Source: Novosphingobium sp. (GTDB taxonomy: Bacteria; Pseudomonadota; Alphaproteobacteria; Sphingomonadales; Sphingomonadaceae). Taken from it: a stretch of 53,888 nucleotides of DNA. Shown one piece after another: positions 43,248 to 52,041 of this stretch (its first letter is position 1; every line of letters begins with the position of its first letter). The notes under the pieces are model-generated. The model saw only the letters and a list, made by a program, of their open reading frames with translations, searched no databases and was not told where the DNA came from. Location: positions 1-53,888 of the forward strand of contig NZ_JAIXZS010000059.1 in the NCBI RefSeq assembly GCF_027489515.1, given 5' to 3'. Both the position numbers and the translations under genes were made by a program.

Positions 43248-43730
43248 TCAGTTGCCCCGGTCATCGCCCCGGTACTCGCCCTGATACCCGTCCGGATCGC
43301 GGTAGCCGCGCCGGTCGTAGTATCCGTCGTTGCCCTGCGGATAGCCTTCGCGGCTGTAGCCCGGCTGTCCGCCCTGATAGCGCTGGTCATAGGGATCGCC
43401 GTTATAGGCGCCCTGCCAGGTCGGCTGGCCCCGATACTGGTTGGGATACTGGTTCGGGTACTGAATCTGGCCGCGATAGCGGTTGTCGTAGCGGCGGTCA
43501 TAGGGGTCGCGGTTGCGGTTGCTGTTCGCTGCCGAGACGATGATCGCGCCGAGCGCCAGCCCGATGATCCCGCCCGCGATTGCCGCACCGGTGCTGTCGC
43601 CGCCGCGGTGGTGGCGATAGCCGCCATACCCGCCGCCGTAATAGGGATCCGCCATCGCCGGCGTCGCGCTGGCAAGCGCCGTGGCGCCAAGGGCAAGGGC
43701 AAGCGTGGCCTTCTTCGCAAACCTGAACAT
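43248..43730 (-). CDS. Exported glycine-zipper, Tyr/Gln-rich protein (copy 2)
   Basis: A 160-residue protein with signal peptide (TLALALGATALASATPAMA near 8-28), a Gly/His spacer DPYYGGGYGGYRHHRGGD, the glycine-zipper segment GAAIAGGIIGLALGAIIVSA near 50, and a disordered Tyr/Asp/Gln/Arg tail with repeats PNQYPNQYRGQP and YDRRYDNRY. The start is ATG at 43730, with GGAGACCGACG upstream. It shares domain order with the gene 120 bp downstream, so the pair are likely diverged paralogues. Function unknown. Confidence 0.72.
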   Translation of the reverse strand: MFRFAKKATLALALGATALASATPAMADPYYGGGYGGYRHHRGGDSTGAAIAGGIIGLALGAIIVSAANSNRNRDPYDRRYDNRYRGQIQYPNQYPNQYRGQPTWQGAYNGDPYDQRYQGGQPGYSREGYPQGNDGYYDRRGYRDPDGYQGEYRGDDRGN

Positions 43731-43903
43731 CGTCGGTCTCCTGCGGTGCGAAGCAGACCGGAACCCCCCGATCACGATTCGCTGCCGTCGAGAACCGATC
43801 TAGGCCCCGCTGCCTGAACGGATTCGGGATGGTGAGTGCAGGCGCCGTTCAGGATTGCGAGCCCTTTCCTGAACGTGGATCTGCTGTCCCTGCCCTGCCC
43901 AGT

Positions 43904-43930
43904 AAAAAGGGCGGCCCTTGCAGGCCGCCC
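43904..43930 (-). terminator. Rho-independent terminator after DUF1993 gene
   Basis: GGGCGGCC at 43909-43916 and GGCCGCCC at 43923-43930 form a strong stem. Read on the minus strand it is followed by TTTTTACT. The stem is identical to the typA terminator at 44614-44635. Confidence 0.85.
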
Positions 43931-43955
43931 TCCTGTCCAATCCTGGCCTATGCAT

Positions 43956-44477
43956 TCACCGCTTGATGCGCGGCATGCCCATGAAATCGCTCTTGCCCAC
44001 CTTCACGCCCTGCGCGCGCAGGATCGCATAGGCGGTCGTGGCGTGGAAATAGAAGTTGGGCTGCGCGAACGAGAGCAGGAAATTCGCGCCCGTGAATGGC
44101 AGCTTCATCTCGCCGAAGGCAAACAGCGTGTCGTTCTCGCCCAATGCCTCGAACTCGGCCGCATCCATCGCGGAAAGCTCGGCAATGGCGCCCTGAATGG
44201 CCGCATGGAGACCCGCGAAGTCTGTCGGCCAAGGCTTCAAATCAGGCTCAAAAAGTCCGGCCTCGACCGCCGACACGGCCCCTGCCGAATGCGCTGCGCA
44301 GCTCTTCACCTGATAGCCGAATGGCAGCATGTCAGGCGCCAGACGCGCGTCGATCAGATCGCTTTCGGCGCGTCCATGCGCGGTGCAAAACGCCTCCGCC
44401 TTGTCCAGCAGCTTGTCGACCGCGCCCAGGATCTGCAGGTTTGAAGGGACGACGGCATCATAAAGGGAAATCGGCAT
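43956..44477 (-). CDS. DUF1993 family protein
   Basis: A 173-residue helical protein of the DUF1993 family: MPISLYDAVVPSNLQILGAVDKLLDKAE at the start, MLPFGYQVKSCAAHS near 50, and the C-terminal FYFHATTAYAILRAQGVKVGKSDF with a conserved His. The family resembles DinB-like four-helix bundles and its role is unknown. It is flanked on both sides by strong terminators, so it is an independent unit. Confidence 0.88.
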   Translation of the reverse strand: MPISLYDAVVPSNLQILGAVDKLLDKAEAFCTAHGRAESDLIDARLAPDMLPFGYQVKSCAAHSAGAVSAVEAGLFEPDLKPWPTDFAGLHAAIQGAIAELSAMDAAEFEALGENDTLFAFGEMKLPFTGANFLLSFAQPNFYFHATTAYAILRAQGVKVGKSDFMGMPRIKR

Positions 44478-44562
44478 CGCTCTGCTCCGGTTGTTATGGC
44501 GCAGGCTATGTCACCGCCGGGCTGCGAGGTCCATGGCCGACAGCCCTGCTACTCCCCACCCT

Positions 44563-44600
44563 CGTCATTGCGAGCGCAGCGATGAAGTCTGGGATGGCTT
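44563..44600. repeat. Family A repeat, degenerate half copy
   Basis: CGTCATTGCGAGCGCAGCGA at 44563-44582 matches the outer arm of family A, but the inner part (ATGAAGTCTGGGATGGCTTC) has diverged. It lies beside the typA terminator. Confidence 0.55.
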
Positions 44601-44601
44601 C

Positions 44602-44635
44602 CCAAAACAGAAAGGGCGGCCCGCAAAGGCCGCCC
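44602..44635 (-). terminator. Rho-independent terminator of typA
   Basis: GGGCGGCC at 44614-44621 and GGCCGCCC at 44628-44635; on the minus strand, the direction of typA, the stem is followed by TTTCTGTTTT. It starts 28 nt after the typA stop. Confidence 0.9.
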
Positions 44636-44663
44636 TCCTTGTCTCATCCGAAGCTCGCCGCGC

Positions 44664-46490
44664 TTACGCCGCTTCCTTCTTCCGCCCGGCCTTCTTGCGC
44701 TCGTGCGGATCGAGCAGCGCCTTGCGCAGGCGGATCGACTTCGGCGTCACTTCGACCATTTCATCGTCGTCGATATAGGCGATGGCCTGTTCCAGCGTCA
44801 TGATCTTCGGCGGGGTCAGTCGGATCGCGTCGTCCTTGCCGGTCGAACGGAAGTTCGTCAGCTGCTTCGACTTCATCGGGTTGACCTCGAGGTCTTCCGG
44901 CTTCGCGTTCTCGCCGATGATCATGCCTTCATAAAGCGGCGTGCCGACGCCCACGAACAGGATGCCGCGCTCTTCGAGCGGCCCGAGCGCGTAGGCCACT
45001 GCCTCGCCCGTACCGTTCGAGATCAGCACGCCGTTCTTGCGGCCCTCGATGCGGCCCTTGTAGGGGCCATACTTCTCGAAAAGGCGGTTCATGATGCCGG
45101 TGCCGCGCGTGTCCGAAAGGAACTCGCCGTGATAGCCGATGAGGCCACGCGAAGGCGCCGAGAAGGTGATGCGCGTCTTGCCGCCGCCCGAGGGGCGCAT
45201 GTCGGTCATCTCGCCCTTGCGGGTCGCCATCTTCTCGACAACCGTGCCGGCGAACTCGTCGTCGACGTCGATCACGACCGTCTCGTAAGGCTCGGTGCGC
45301 CCGCCGTTCTCGTCCTCGCCAAACAGCACGCGCGGGCGGCTGATGCCAAGCTCGAAGCCCTCGCGGCGCATCGTCTCGATCAGCACGCCGAGCTGCAATT
45401 CGCCGCGGCCCGCCACTTCGAAGCTGTCCTTGTCGGCGCTCTCGGTCACGCGGATCGCCACGTTCGATTCGGCCTCGCGCTCCAGCCGGTCGCGGATCAT
45501 GCGGCTGGTCACCTTGGTGCCTTCGCGGCCCGCCATCGGCGAATCGTTCACCGCAAAGCGCATCGACAGCGTCGGCGGATCGATCGGCTGCGCATAGAGC
45601 GGCTCGGTCACGCTGGGATCGGCGATGGTGTTCGCCACGGTCGCGGTGGTGAGGCCGGCGATCGAGATGATGTCGCCCGCGCGCGCTTCTTCCACCGGCA
45701 CGCGTTCGAGGCCGCGGAACGCCATCAGCTTGGAAGCGCGGCCCGTCTCGACGATCTTGCCGTCGCGGTCCAGCGCGTGGATCGGCGAGTTGACCTTGAT
45801 CGTGCCCGACTGGACCTTGCCGGTCAGAATGCGGCCAAGGAAGTTGTCGCGGTCCAGCAGCGTCACGAGGAACTTGAACTGCCCGTCGACATCGGCGGCC
45901 GGCGGCGGAACGTGGTCAACGATCTTCTGGAACAGCGGGTTCAGCGTGCCTTCGCGCGCGTCCTGGTCCTCGCTTGCGTAGCCGTTGCGGCCCGAGGCAT
46001 AGAGCACCGGGAATTCGAGCTGCTCGTCATTGGCATCGAGGCTGACGAAGAGGTCGAACACTTCGTCGAGCACTTCCTGCGGACGGCCATCGGGGCGGTC
46101 GATCTTGTTGACGACGACGATGGGTTTGAGGCCCAGCGCCAGCGCCTTGCCGGTCACGAACTTGGTCTGCGGCATCGCGCCTTCCGAGCTGTCCACCAGC
46201 AGGATCACGCCGTCGACCATGCTCAGGATGCGCTCCACCTCGCCGCCGAAGTCGGCGTGGCCGGGCGTGTCGACGATGTTGATGTGCGTGCCGTTCCACT
46301 CGACCGAGGTGCACTTGGCGAGAATGGTGATCCCGCGCTCCTTTTCGAGGTCGTTCGAATCCATCGCGCGCTCTTCCACGCGCTGGTTGTCGCGGAACGT
46401 GCCGGACTGGCGGAACAGCTGGTCCACCAGCGTGGTCTTGCCGTGGTCGACGTGCGCGATGATCGCGATATTGCGCAAGGCATTGGACAT
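44664..46490 (-). CDS. typA: Translational GTPase TypA/BipA
   Basis: Ribosome-binding GTPase of the EF-G family involved in 50S assembly and stress or cold adaptation. The 608-residue protein has G1 AHVDHGKTT near 13, switch ERGITILAK near 49, G3 [14 protein letters not shown] near 73, G4 NKIDRPDGR near 129, then the beta-barrel, EF-G III and V domains and the C-terminal domain with [20 protein letters not shown]. It ends in a Lys/Arg-rich tail. The ATG at 46490 begins [11 protein letters not shown]; an upstream in-frame extension is rejected. It is divergent from the DUF805 gene and has its own terminator. Confidence 0.96.
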   Translation of the reverse strand: MSNALRNIAIIAHVDHGKTTLVDQLFRQSGTFRDNQRVEERAMDSNDLEKERGITILAKCTSVEWNGTHINIVDTPGHADFGGEVERILSMVDGVILLVDSSEGAMPQTKFVTGKALALGLKPIVVVNKIDRPDGRPQEVLDEVFDLFVSLDANDEQLEFPVLYASGRNGYASEDQDAREGTLNPLFQKIVDHVPPPAADVDGQFKFLVTLLDRDNFLGRILTGKVQSGTIKVNSPIHALDRDGKIVETGRASKLMAFRGLERVPVEEARAGDIISIAGLTTATVANTIADPSVTEPLYAQPIDPPTLSMRFAVNDSPMAGREGTKVTSRMIRDRLEREAESNVAIRVTESADKDSFEVAGRGELQLGVLIETMRREGFELGISRPRVLFGEDENGGRTEPYETVVIDVDDEFAGTVVEKMATRKGEMTDMRPSGGGKTRITFSAPSRGLIGYHGEFLSDTRGTGIMNRLFEKYGPYKGRIEGRKNGVLISNGTGEAVAYALGPLEERGILFVGVGTPLYEGMIIGENAKPEDLEVNPMKSKQLTNFRSTGKDDAIRLTPPKIMTLEQAIAYIDDDEMVEVTPKSIRLRKALLDPHERKKAGRKKEAA

Positions 46491-46711
46491 GGAAACGCTT
46501 TCGATTGGTATCTCGGATGCGGCGCGGACCGCAGGCAGCGCGCCGTGCCCGGCCGTTGGGCCGGGGCTTCGGCGCGCGCTTACCTGTAATTGTGCGCTGC
46601 GGCAAGGGCGCCCGACGTGCAAAGCGCGACCGATCAGGGGGCAAGGCTTGCCGCGCACCGCATTTCGTGGCTCAAGTGCTGCAGAGCCGCCACGGCACAA
46701 GGACCATCACG

Positions 46712-47140
46712 ATGAACTGGATGCTGCTGCCCTATCGCCGCTACTTCGAGTTCACCGGCCGCTCGCGCCGCCGGGAATACTGGATGTTCGTGCTGTTCTA
46801 TGTGCTGGTGTTCTTCGTGCTCAATGCGCTGTTCGGCACCAATGAACTCACCCGCACTTCGACGGACTTTGGCACCGGCTTCAGCTATGGCAGCCGCCTT
46901 GTCGGCGGTGGCGGGGTGATCGGCGGCCTGTTCGCGCTCGCCAGCTTTATCCCCTCGCTCGCCCTCTCGGTCCGCCGCCTGCATGATCAGGACCGCTCCG
47001 GCTGGCTGCTGCTTCTGGCCCTCATCCCCTTCTTCGGCGGCTTCGCGCTGCTCGTCCTCATGTGCCTCGATGGCACCCGTGGCCCCAACCAGTACGGCCC
47101 CGATCCCAAGGACCCCGGCAACGTGGATGTGTTCCGCTAG
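46712..47140 (+). CDS. DUF805 membrane protein (paralogue 1)
   Basis: A 142-residue inner-membrane protein of DUF805: [26 protein letters not shown] at the start, helices near 27-45, 70-90 and 105-125, the conserved [17 protein letters not shown], and the end [19 protein letters not shown]. The family is widespread with unknown function, sometimes linked to cell envelope or phage-like loci. A paralogue lies at 51489. AAGGA at 46699-46703 precedes the ATG. A family B doublet follows immediately. Confidence 0.9.
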   Translation: MNWMLLPYRRYFEFTGRSRRREYWMFVLFYVLVFFVLNALFGTNELTRTSTDFGTGFSYGSRLVGGGGVIGGLFALASFIPSLALSVRRLHDQDRSGWLLLLALIPFFGGFALLVLMCLDGTRGPNQYGPDPKDPGNVDVFR

Positions 47141-47160
47141 CCTCAGCACAACCTGAAGCC

Positions 47161-47260
47161 CCCCTCCCTGAGGGGAGGGGTTGGGGGAGGGGGTTCGGCG
47201 TCCCGTGTGTACGCAGCGCCGCGCACCCCCACCCGGCCTCCCCCGACCGGGGGAGGGGCA
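47161..47260. repeat. Family B hairpin doublet
   Basis: Unit 1: CCCCTCCC at 47161-47168 pairs with GGGAGGGG at 47173-47180, running into the G-runs at 47172-47193. Unit 2, inverted: CCTCCCCCG at 47237-47245 with CGGGGGAGG at 47248-47256, preceded by GCCGCGCACCCCCACCC. It lies between two convergent genes and may act as a bidirectional terminator. Confidence 0.88.
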
Positions 47261-47264
47261 GAGA

Positions 47265-49838
47265 TCAAAGCGCCCGCAGTGCCTCCGCTGGCCGGGTTCG
47301 CAGCACCGATAGCGATCCAGCCACTGCCAGCACCAGCACCAGCGCGACACCGCCGCCCAGCACCGCAAACACGCGGCCCCAGTCAGGCGCCCAGTCGAAT
47401 TCAAACAGCTCGACAATCACCAGCCACGCCGTCCCGCCGCCCAGCGCCAGCGCTACCAGCGCCAGCACCGTACTCAGCAGCGCATATTCCGCCGCGAGCA
47501 GCGCGAGGAGCTGCCCCCGGCTCGCGCCCAGCACGCGCAGGATCACGCTGTCATACTGGCGCGCCGCCCGCGCCGCCGCGATCGCGCCTGCCAGCACGGC
47601 AAGCCCCGCCAGCACCGCCACGCTCGCCGCCGCAAAGATCGCGGTGCCAACTTGCCCCAGAAGGTTCCGCGCCTGCCCCAGCACCGGCCCCACCTCAATT
47701 ACTGAGCTTTCCGGCAAGGCCCGAACCAGCCCCGCAAGGATCGCCCGCCGCACCGCCTGCCGCTTTTCGGGCACCGCCAAGGTGATGGTCGCGGCATACG
47801 TGTGCGGCGCGTCCTCCAGCGCATTGGGGCTGAACACCAGCGCATAGTTGAACCCGAACGAGGACCAGTCGATCCGCCTGAGCGAAGCCACCCGCGCCTC
47901 GCGCTCCGTGCCGAGCAGGCTGATCCGCAGCTTGTCACCCACTTTCAGACCGATGGCTTTCGCCTGATCCTCATCCACCGAAACCAGCGGTTCGCCCGTG
48001 TAGTCCTGCGGCCACCAGCGCCCTGCAGTCAGCACGTTGCCTTGCGGAATGTCGGCGGCATACGTCAGCCCGCGGTCGCCGCGCAGCAGCCACGAATCCT
48101 CCGGGATCGCCTTGAGCGTCGCCACGTCGGTCATCGCGCCATCCGGCCCGAAGGCAATCACCGTCCCGCGCAGCGAGGGCACAATGCGCACCGCCGCTCG
48201 CGGCGCCGTCGTCGCGACCAGCGCCTTGAACGTCTCGGTCCCGGCGCCCTTCGGTACATCGAGCACGAAGTAATCCGGCGCCCGCTCGGGCACGCGCTTG
48301 GCGATATTGGCGTCGATGCTGGTCTGCACCGCCGCCAGCAGCACGAAAGCCGCCAGCGCAAAGCCCAGCGCTACCACCAGCGCCGAAGTTTGCGCGCCCG
48401 GCCGGTGCAGATTGCCCAGCGCCATGCGCAGCAGCGGCCGTTTGGGCCGGGGCAGCCGCGCCGCCACCCACGAAAGGCTCCGCCCGATCAGCGCGAGCAG
48501 CGCAAAAACCGCCGCCGCCCCGCCGAGAAACCCCGCCGCGAGCCACGGCTGCGGCGATGTCAGCACCGCCAGCGCGGCAATCCCGCTCAGCCCCAAGCCC
48601 ACCGGCAGCACCCACAGCGGCACTTTCCAGAAGTTTTTTGGCCAACGCCCACCCAAAGGCGCCACCCGCGCGCGCAGCAGGGCCATAGCCGGCACCCGCC
48701 GCGCATCGAGCAGCGGCGGCGCGGCAAAGGTCAGCGCGATCAGCAGGCCATAGGCCCCCGCGATGGCAAGTGCGCCAAGGTCCACGGTGAACCCCGGCGG
48801 GATCGGCAGCAGCCCCTCCAGCGCCCGCGCCAGCAGCGGCGTGATTCCCACGCCCAGCGCCAGCCCCAGGGCAATCGCTGCGCTCGCCGCCGCCGCTATC
48901 TGCAGCAGGTAGATCCGCACAATATCGCCCGCATCCGCGCCCAGGATCTTCAGCGTCGCAATGCTCGCCCGCCGCGCCTCGAGGTACGAGGAGACGCCCC
49001 CCGCAATCCCGATCCCGGCAATGCCCAGCGCCGCCAACGCCACCAGCACCAGAAACTGCCCCATCCGCTCGACAAACCGGTCGAGTCCCGGCGAGGCCTT
49101 GTCGCGCGTCTTCACCTGAAAGCCGCTACTTGCAAACCGCGCCTTGAACGCGCCTGCCAGCGCGGCCGGATCGGCCTTGGCCGGCAGCCGCAGCCGGTAC
49201 TTCCACCGCGCCATCGAGCCGACCTGCACCAGCCCCGAAGCAGCCAGCGCCTCCTCGCTCACGATGACAGTCGGCCCCAGCGCAAAGCCTTCGCTCAAGC
49301 GATCCGGCTCGCCCGCGATCACGCCGCCGATGACAAGCTCGGCCTGCCCGATCTTCAGCCGGTCGCCCGCTTTCACGCCCAGCCGGTCGCCTACACCGGG
49401 ATCGATCCACGCGGTCATACCCTGCGGCGCGCCCACCTTGCGTCCACCTTCGACCGTGAATGCACCATAGAGCGGCCAGCGCGCATCGACCGCCTTCAAT
49501 TCCACCGGCACCGCCTCGTCAGCGCTTTCCGCGCGTCGCGCCCCAATCCTCTGGGCCATCGCCTGCAATCGCACGCCCTGCGAGACCGCACCCATCCCGC
49601 GCATCGCCGCCAGCTCATCCGCCGCCGCTGCGCGCCCCGCCAGCGTCAGCTCCAGATCGCCGCCCAGCATCGATTGCCCGCGCGCTGCCAGTTCGCGCCC
49701 GATCCCGCCCGTCAGCGTCCCGATCGCCGAAAGCGCCGCTGTCCCCAGCACCAGGCACACGATCAGCAGCCGAAGCCCGCGAAACCGCCAGTCCAGTCCC
49801 CGCCGCGCCAGCCGCCAGGCCAGTGCCCACCGGCTCAT
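47265..49838 (-). CDS. FtsX-type ABC transporter permease (YbbP-like)
   Basis: An 857-residue permease with the duplicated FtsX/MacB-like layout. An N-terminal helix near 20 (LLIVCLVLGTAALSAIGTL) is followed by a large periplasmic domain with MLGGDLELTLAGR, then three helices at roughly 255-360, a further transmembrane pair at about 400-450 and 480-500, a second periplasmic domain, and three C-terminal helices near 725-840. With its ATPase it resembles E. coli YbbAP, an ABC system thought to act on lipids or hydrophobic compounds at the envelope. ATG overlap (ATGA) with the ATPase stop shows coupling. Confidence 0.9.
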   Translation of the reverse strand: MSRWALAWRLARRGLDWRFRGLRLLIVCLVLGTAALSAIGTLTGGIGRELAARGQSMLGGDLELTLAGRAAAADELAAMRGMGAVSQGVRLQAMAQRIGARRAESADEAVPVELKAVDARWPLYGAFTVEGGRKVGAPQGMTAWIDPGVGDRLGVKAGDRLKIGQAELVIGGVIAGEPDRLSEGFALGPTVIVSEEALAASGLVQVGSMARWKYRLRLPAKADPAALAGAFKARFASSGFQVKTRDKASPGLDRFVERMGQFLVLVALAALGIAGIGIAGGVSSYLEARRASIATLKILGADAGDIVRIYLLQIAAAASAAIALGLALGVGITPLLARALEGLLPIPPGFTVDLGALAIAGAYGLLIALTFAAPPLLDARRVPAMALLRARVAPLGGRWPKNFWKVPLWVLPVGLGLSGIAALAVLTSPQPWLAAGFLGGAAAVFALLALIGRSLSWVAARLPRPKRPLLRMALGNLHRPGAQTSALVVALGFALAAFVLLAAVQTSIDANIAKRVPERAPDYFVLDVPKGAGTETFKALVATTAPRAAVRIVPSLRGTVIAFGPDGAMTDVATLKAIPEDSWLLRGDRGLTYAADIPQGNVLTAGRWWPQDYTGEPLVSVDEDQAKAIGLKVGDKLRISLLGTEREARVASLRRIDWSSFGFNYALVFSPNALEDAPHTYAATITLAVPEKRQAVRRAILAGLVRALPESSVIEVGPVLGQARNLLGQVGTAIFAAASVAVLAGLAVLAGAIAAARAARQYDSVILRVLGASRGQLLALLAAEYALLSTVLALVALALGGGTAWLVIVELFEFDWAPDWGRVFAVLGGGVALVLVLAVAGSLSVLRTRPAEALRAL

Positions 49839-50560
49839 GAGCCGCTGTCCGAGACGATCTGCCCGTCCTCCAGCCGCACGATCCGCCCGCAGCGCTTTGC
49901 CAGCGCCTCGTCATGCGTCACCATCAGCAAGGTCGCGCCCACCTCGGCCACTTGCGCAAACAGCAGCTCCGCCACCGCTTCGCCATTGGCATGGTCGAGG
50001 TTCCCGGTCGGCTCGTCGGCAAACACCAGCGCGGGGCGCGGCGCCAGCGCGCGGGCAATCGCCACGCGCTGCTGCTCGCCGCCTGATAGCTGCGCCGGAT
50101 AATGCCCCATGCGGTGCGCAAGGCCCACCGCCTCCAGCGCCGCGCGCGCGCTCGGCGAAGCATCGCGCACGCCCGCCAGTTCCATGGGTGTCGCCACGTT
50201 TTCGAGCGCGGTCATCGTCGGCAGCAAGTGGAATGCCTGCAGCACCACTCCGATCCGCCCGCGCCGCGCCGCGGCCAGCGCATCTTCGGAAAGCCCCATG
50301 AAGTCCTGCCCGGCTACGCTGAGCGTTCCCCCATCCGCACGCTCCAGCCCTGCCAGCACGGCGAGCAGCGAGCTCTTGCCCGATCCCGAAGGCCCCAGCA
50401 GCGCCACGGTTTCCCCCGGCCGAACCGCAAGGCTCACCCCGCGCAGGACGTTCACCCGCGCTTCGCCTTGTCCAAGGCTGAGCGTCAGATCACGCGCGTC
50501 GATGACGGGGGCTGGGATCAAGGGGGCAGGGGAGGGCGAGCCAGTGGCGATGCTTGTCAC
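49835..50560 (-). CDS. ABC transporter ATP-binding protein (YbbA-like)
   Basis: A 241-residue ABC ATPase of the LolD/MacB/FtsE type. Walker A GPSGSGKSS near 56, Q-loop VVLQAFHLLP near 104, signature LSGGEQQRVAIARALAPRP near 156, Walker B LVFADEPTGNLD near 177 and H-loop VTHDEALAKRC near 212. It powers the adjacent FtsX-type permease. It starts with GTG at 50560 and diverges from the tesA-like gene, the usual YbbA-TesA arrangement. Confidence 0.94.
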   Translation of the reverse strand: MTSIATGSPSPAPLIPAPVIDARDLTLSLGQGEARVNVLRGVSLAVRPGETVALLGPSGSGKSSLLAVLAGLERADGGTLSVAGQDFMGLSEDALAAARRGRIGVVLQAFHLLPTMTALENVATPMELAGVRDASPSARAALEAVGLAHRMGHYPAQLSGGEQQRVAIARALAPRPALVFADEPTGNLDHANGEAVAELLFAQVAEVGATLLMVTHDEALAKRCGRIVRLEDGQIVSDSGS

Positions 50561-50617
50561 TTCCCGCTATTGCCACGAATGGGTTGCACCTCGCAACCTA
50601 GCCCTTGAGGACTCCCG

Positions 50618-51295
50618 ATGCGCCGCCTGATCCCGCTGCTTGCCCTCTTGCTCTCCGCTTGTTCGAAACCCGCCCCTGCGCCCGAACCCCTCCAGACGAG
50701 CGCCGCGCCCGCCATTCCGGCGGATGCCCCCGTGATCCTCGCCTTCGGTGACAGTCTCTACGCCGGATATCGCCTGGCACCGGGCGAGGGCTATCCGCCG
50801 CGCCTCGAAGCCGCGCTCAACGCCGCCGGGATCAAGGCCCGTGTCGTGAACGCCGGCGTCTCGGGCGATACCACCGCCGCCGCGCGCGAACGCCTCGCCT
50901 TCACGCTCGACAATCAGAAGGTAAAGCCGTCGCTCGTCCTCGTCGGCCTCGGGGGCAACGACATGCTGCGCGGCCTGCCACCCGCCGAAACGCGCGCCAA
51001 TCTCGATGCCATCCTGACAGAGCTCGACAAGCGCAAGATCCCCGCGCTGCTCACCGGCATGCTCGCCGCGCCCAACATGGGGAAGGACTACGTCAGCGCC
51101 TTCAACCCGATTTACCCCGCGCTCGCTGCCAGGCACAAAGCGCCGCTGGTGCCGTTCTTCCTTCAGGCCGTGATCGGCAACGACAAGCTCCTGCTCGACG
51201 ATCACATCCACCCCACGGCCGAGGGCGTGAACCGGATCGTCGCCGCAACGAAGGACGACGTGGCGAAGGCATTGCAGGCCGCAACAGAGCGCTAG
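50618..51295 (+). CDS. tesA: SGNH-family arylesterase / lysophospholipase (TesA-like)
   Basis: A 225-residue GDSL/SGNH hydrolase. The nucleophile is in AFGDSLYAGY near 41 (block I), block II glycine NAGVSGDTT near 83, block III GLGGNDML near 110, and the catalytic Asp-His in LLDDHIHPTAEG near 196. The N-terminus MRRLIPLLALLLSAC is a lipobox-type signal (LSAC), so it is probably a lipoprotein or periplasmic. Family members hydrolyse thioesters, esters and lysophospholipids. It diverges from the YbbAP-like transporter, as in E. coli. Confidence 0.93.
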   Translation: MRRLIPLLALLLSACSKPAPAPEPLQTSAAPAIPADAPVILAFGDSLYAGYRLAPGEGYPPRLEAALNAAGIKARVVNAGVSGDTTAAARERLAFTLDNQKVKPSLVLVGLGGNDMLRGLPPAETRANLDAILTELDKRKIPALLTGMLAAPNMGKDYVSAFNPIYPALAARHKAPLVPFFLQAVIGNDKLLLDDHIHPTAEGVNRIVAATKDDVAKALQAATER

Positions 51296-51302
51296 GGCCC
51301 AG

Positions 51303-51378
51303 CCCCTCCCGCAAGCGGGAGGGGTGCGGATTAGCGCTGAAGCCCCCCCTCCCGCCTGCGGGAGGGGTTGGGGGTGGG
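51303..51378. repeat. Family B tandem hairpins
   Basis: Two direct units: CCCCTCCCGC at 51303-51312 with GCGGGAGGGG at 51315-51324, then CCCCTCCCGC at 51346-51355 with GCGGGAGGGG at 51358-51367, the latter running into G-runs to 51378. Unlike the other doublets, both units have the same orientation. Confidence 0.85.
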
Positions 51379-51488
51379 CCAGCGCCACACCCCACGCCCA
51401 CCATTCCGGTCCAACCCTCTTGCAAGCCCCTCAATTCCATGGCTCATTCCGTCTTGCCACGCACCATCGCGCGGCGGGGGGACCGCAC

Positions 51489-51902
51489 ATGGAATGGATG
51501 TTCATGCCCTATCGGCGTTATGCCGATTTTTCCGGCCGCTCGCGCCGCATGGAATACTGGATGTTCGCGCTGCTCTCGGCGATCGTGGCGTTCGTCTCGA
51601 TCATCCTCATGGCGATCGGAGGCGGCCTCAGCGAGACCAATGAAGCTGCGCCCGGCCCACTGTTCTGGGTCGGGGCCGCGTTGATCCTGATCTGGGGCCT
51701 CGCCTCGTTCATCCCCTCGATCGCCGTGCAGGTGCGCCGCTTCCACGATCAGGACCGCTCCGGCTGGATGGTCCTCCTCGGCTTCATTCCCTATGTCGGC
51801 GGACTTATCGTGCTGGTCTTCATGTGCCTCGAAGGCACGCGCGGCCCCAATCGCTTCGGCCCCGATCCGCTCGATCCCTCGAACGTCGATATCTTCAACT
51901 GA
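51489..51902 (+). CDS. DUF805 membrane protein (paralogue 2)
   Basis: A 137-residue DUF805 protein closely similar to the copy at 46712: MEWMFMPYRRYADFSGRSRRMEYWMF, then helices near 25-45, 60-80 and 100-120, [19 protein letters not shown] and the end GPNRFGPDPLDPSNVDIFN. The pair has nearly the same length and layout, which suggests duplication. It is again followed by a family B doublet and is convergent with recF. Function unknown. Confidence 0.9.
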   Translation: MEWMFMPYRRYADFSGRSRRMEYWMFALLSAIVAFVSIILMAIGGGLSETNEAAPGPLFWVGAALILIWGLASFIPSIAVQVRRFHDQDRSGWMVLLGFIPYVGGLIVLVFMCLEGTRGPNRFGPDPLDPSNVDIFN

Positions 51903-51925
51903 GGCCAGCAGCCTGACTGCTAGCC

Positions 51926-52023
51926 CCCCTCCCCGGCGGGGAGGGGTCGGGGGAGGGGGAACGGCGCTTCAGATGCTGCGCCGCGCACCCCCACCCAGCC
52001 TCCCCCGAGCGGGGGAGGAGCAG
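51926..52023. repeat. Family B hairpin doublet
   Basis: Unit 1: CCCCTCCCCG at 51926-51935 with CGGGGAGGGG at 51937-51946, running into G-runs at 51938-51959. Unit 2, inverted: CCTCCCCCG at 51999-52007 with CGGGGGAGG at 52010-52018, preceded by GCCGCGCACCCCCACCC. It lies between the convergent DUF805 and recF genes. Confidence 0.88.
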
Positions 52024-52041
52024 GCCAGCGCCGCGTCGCAC

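Noticed and set aside
44703..46589. 628-codon frame antisense to typA
   Set aside because: Shadow of the conserved TypA gene; composition rich in Arg, His and Ala without any family motif.
47802..50102. 766-codon frame antisense to the ABC permease
   Set aside because: Arg/Gln/Pro-rich shadow frame; the permease on the other strand has proper membrane helices and is coupled to its ATPase.
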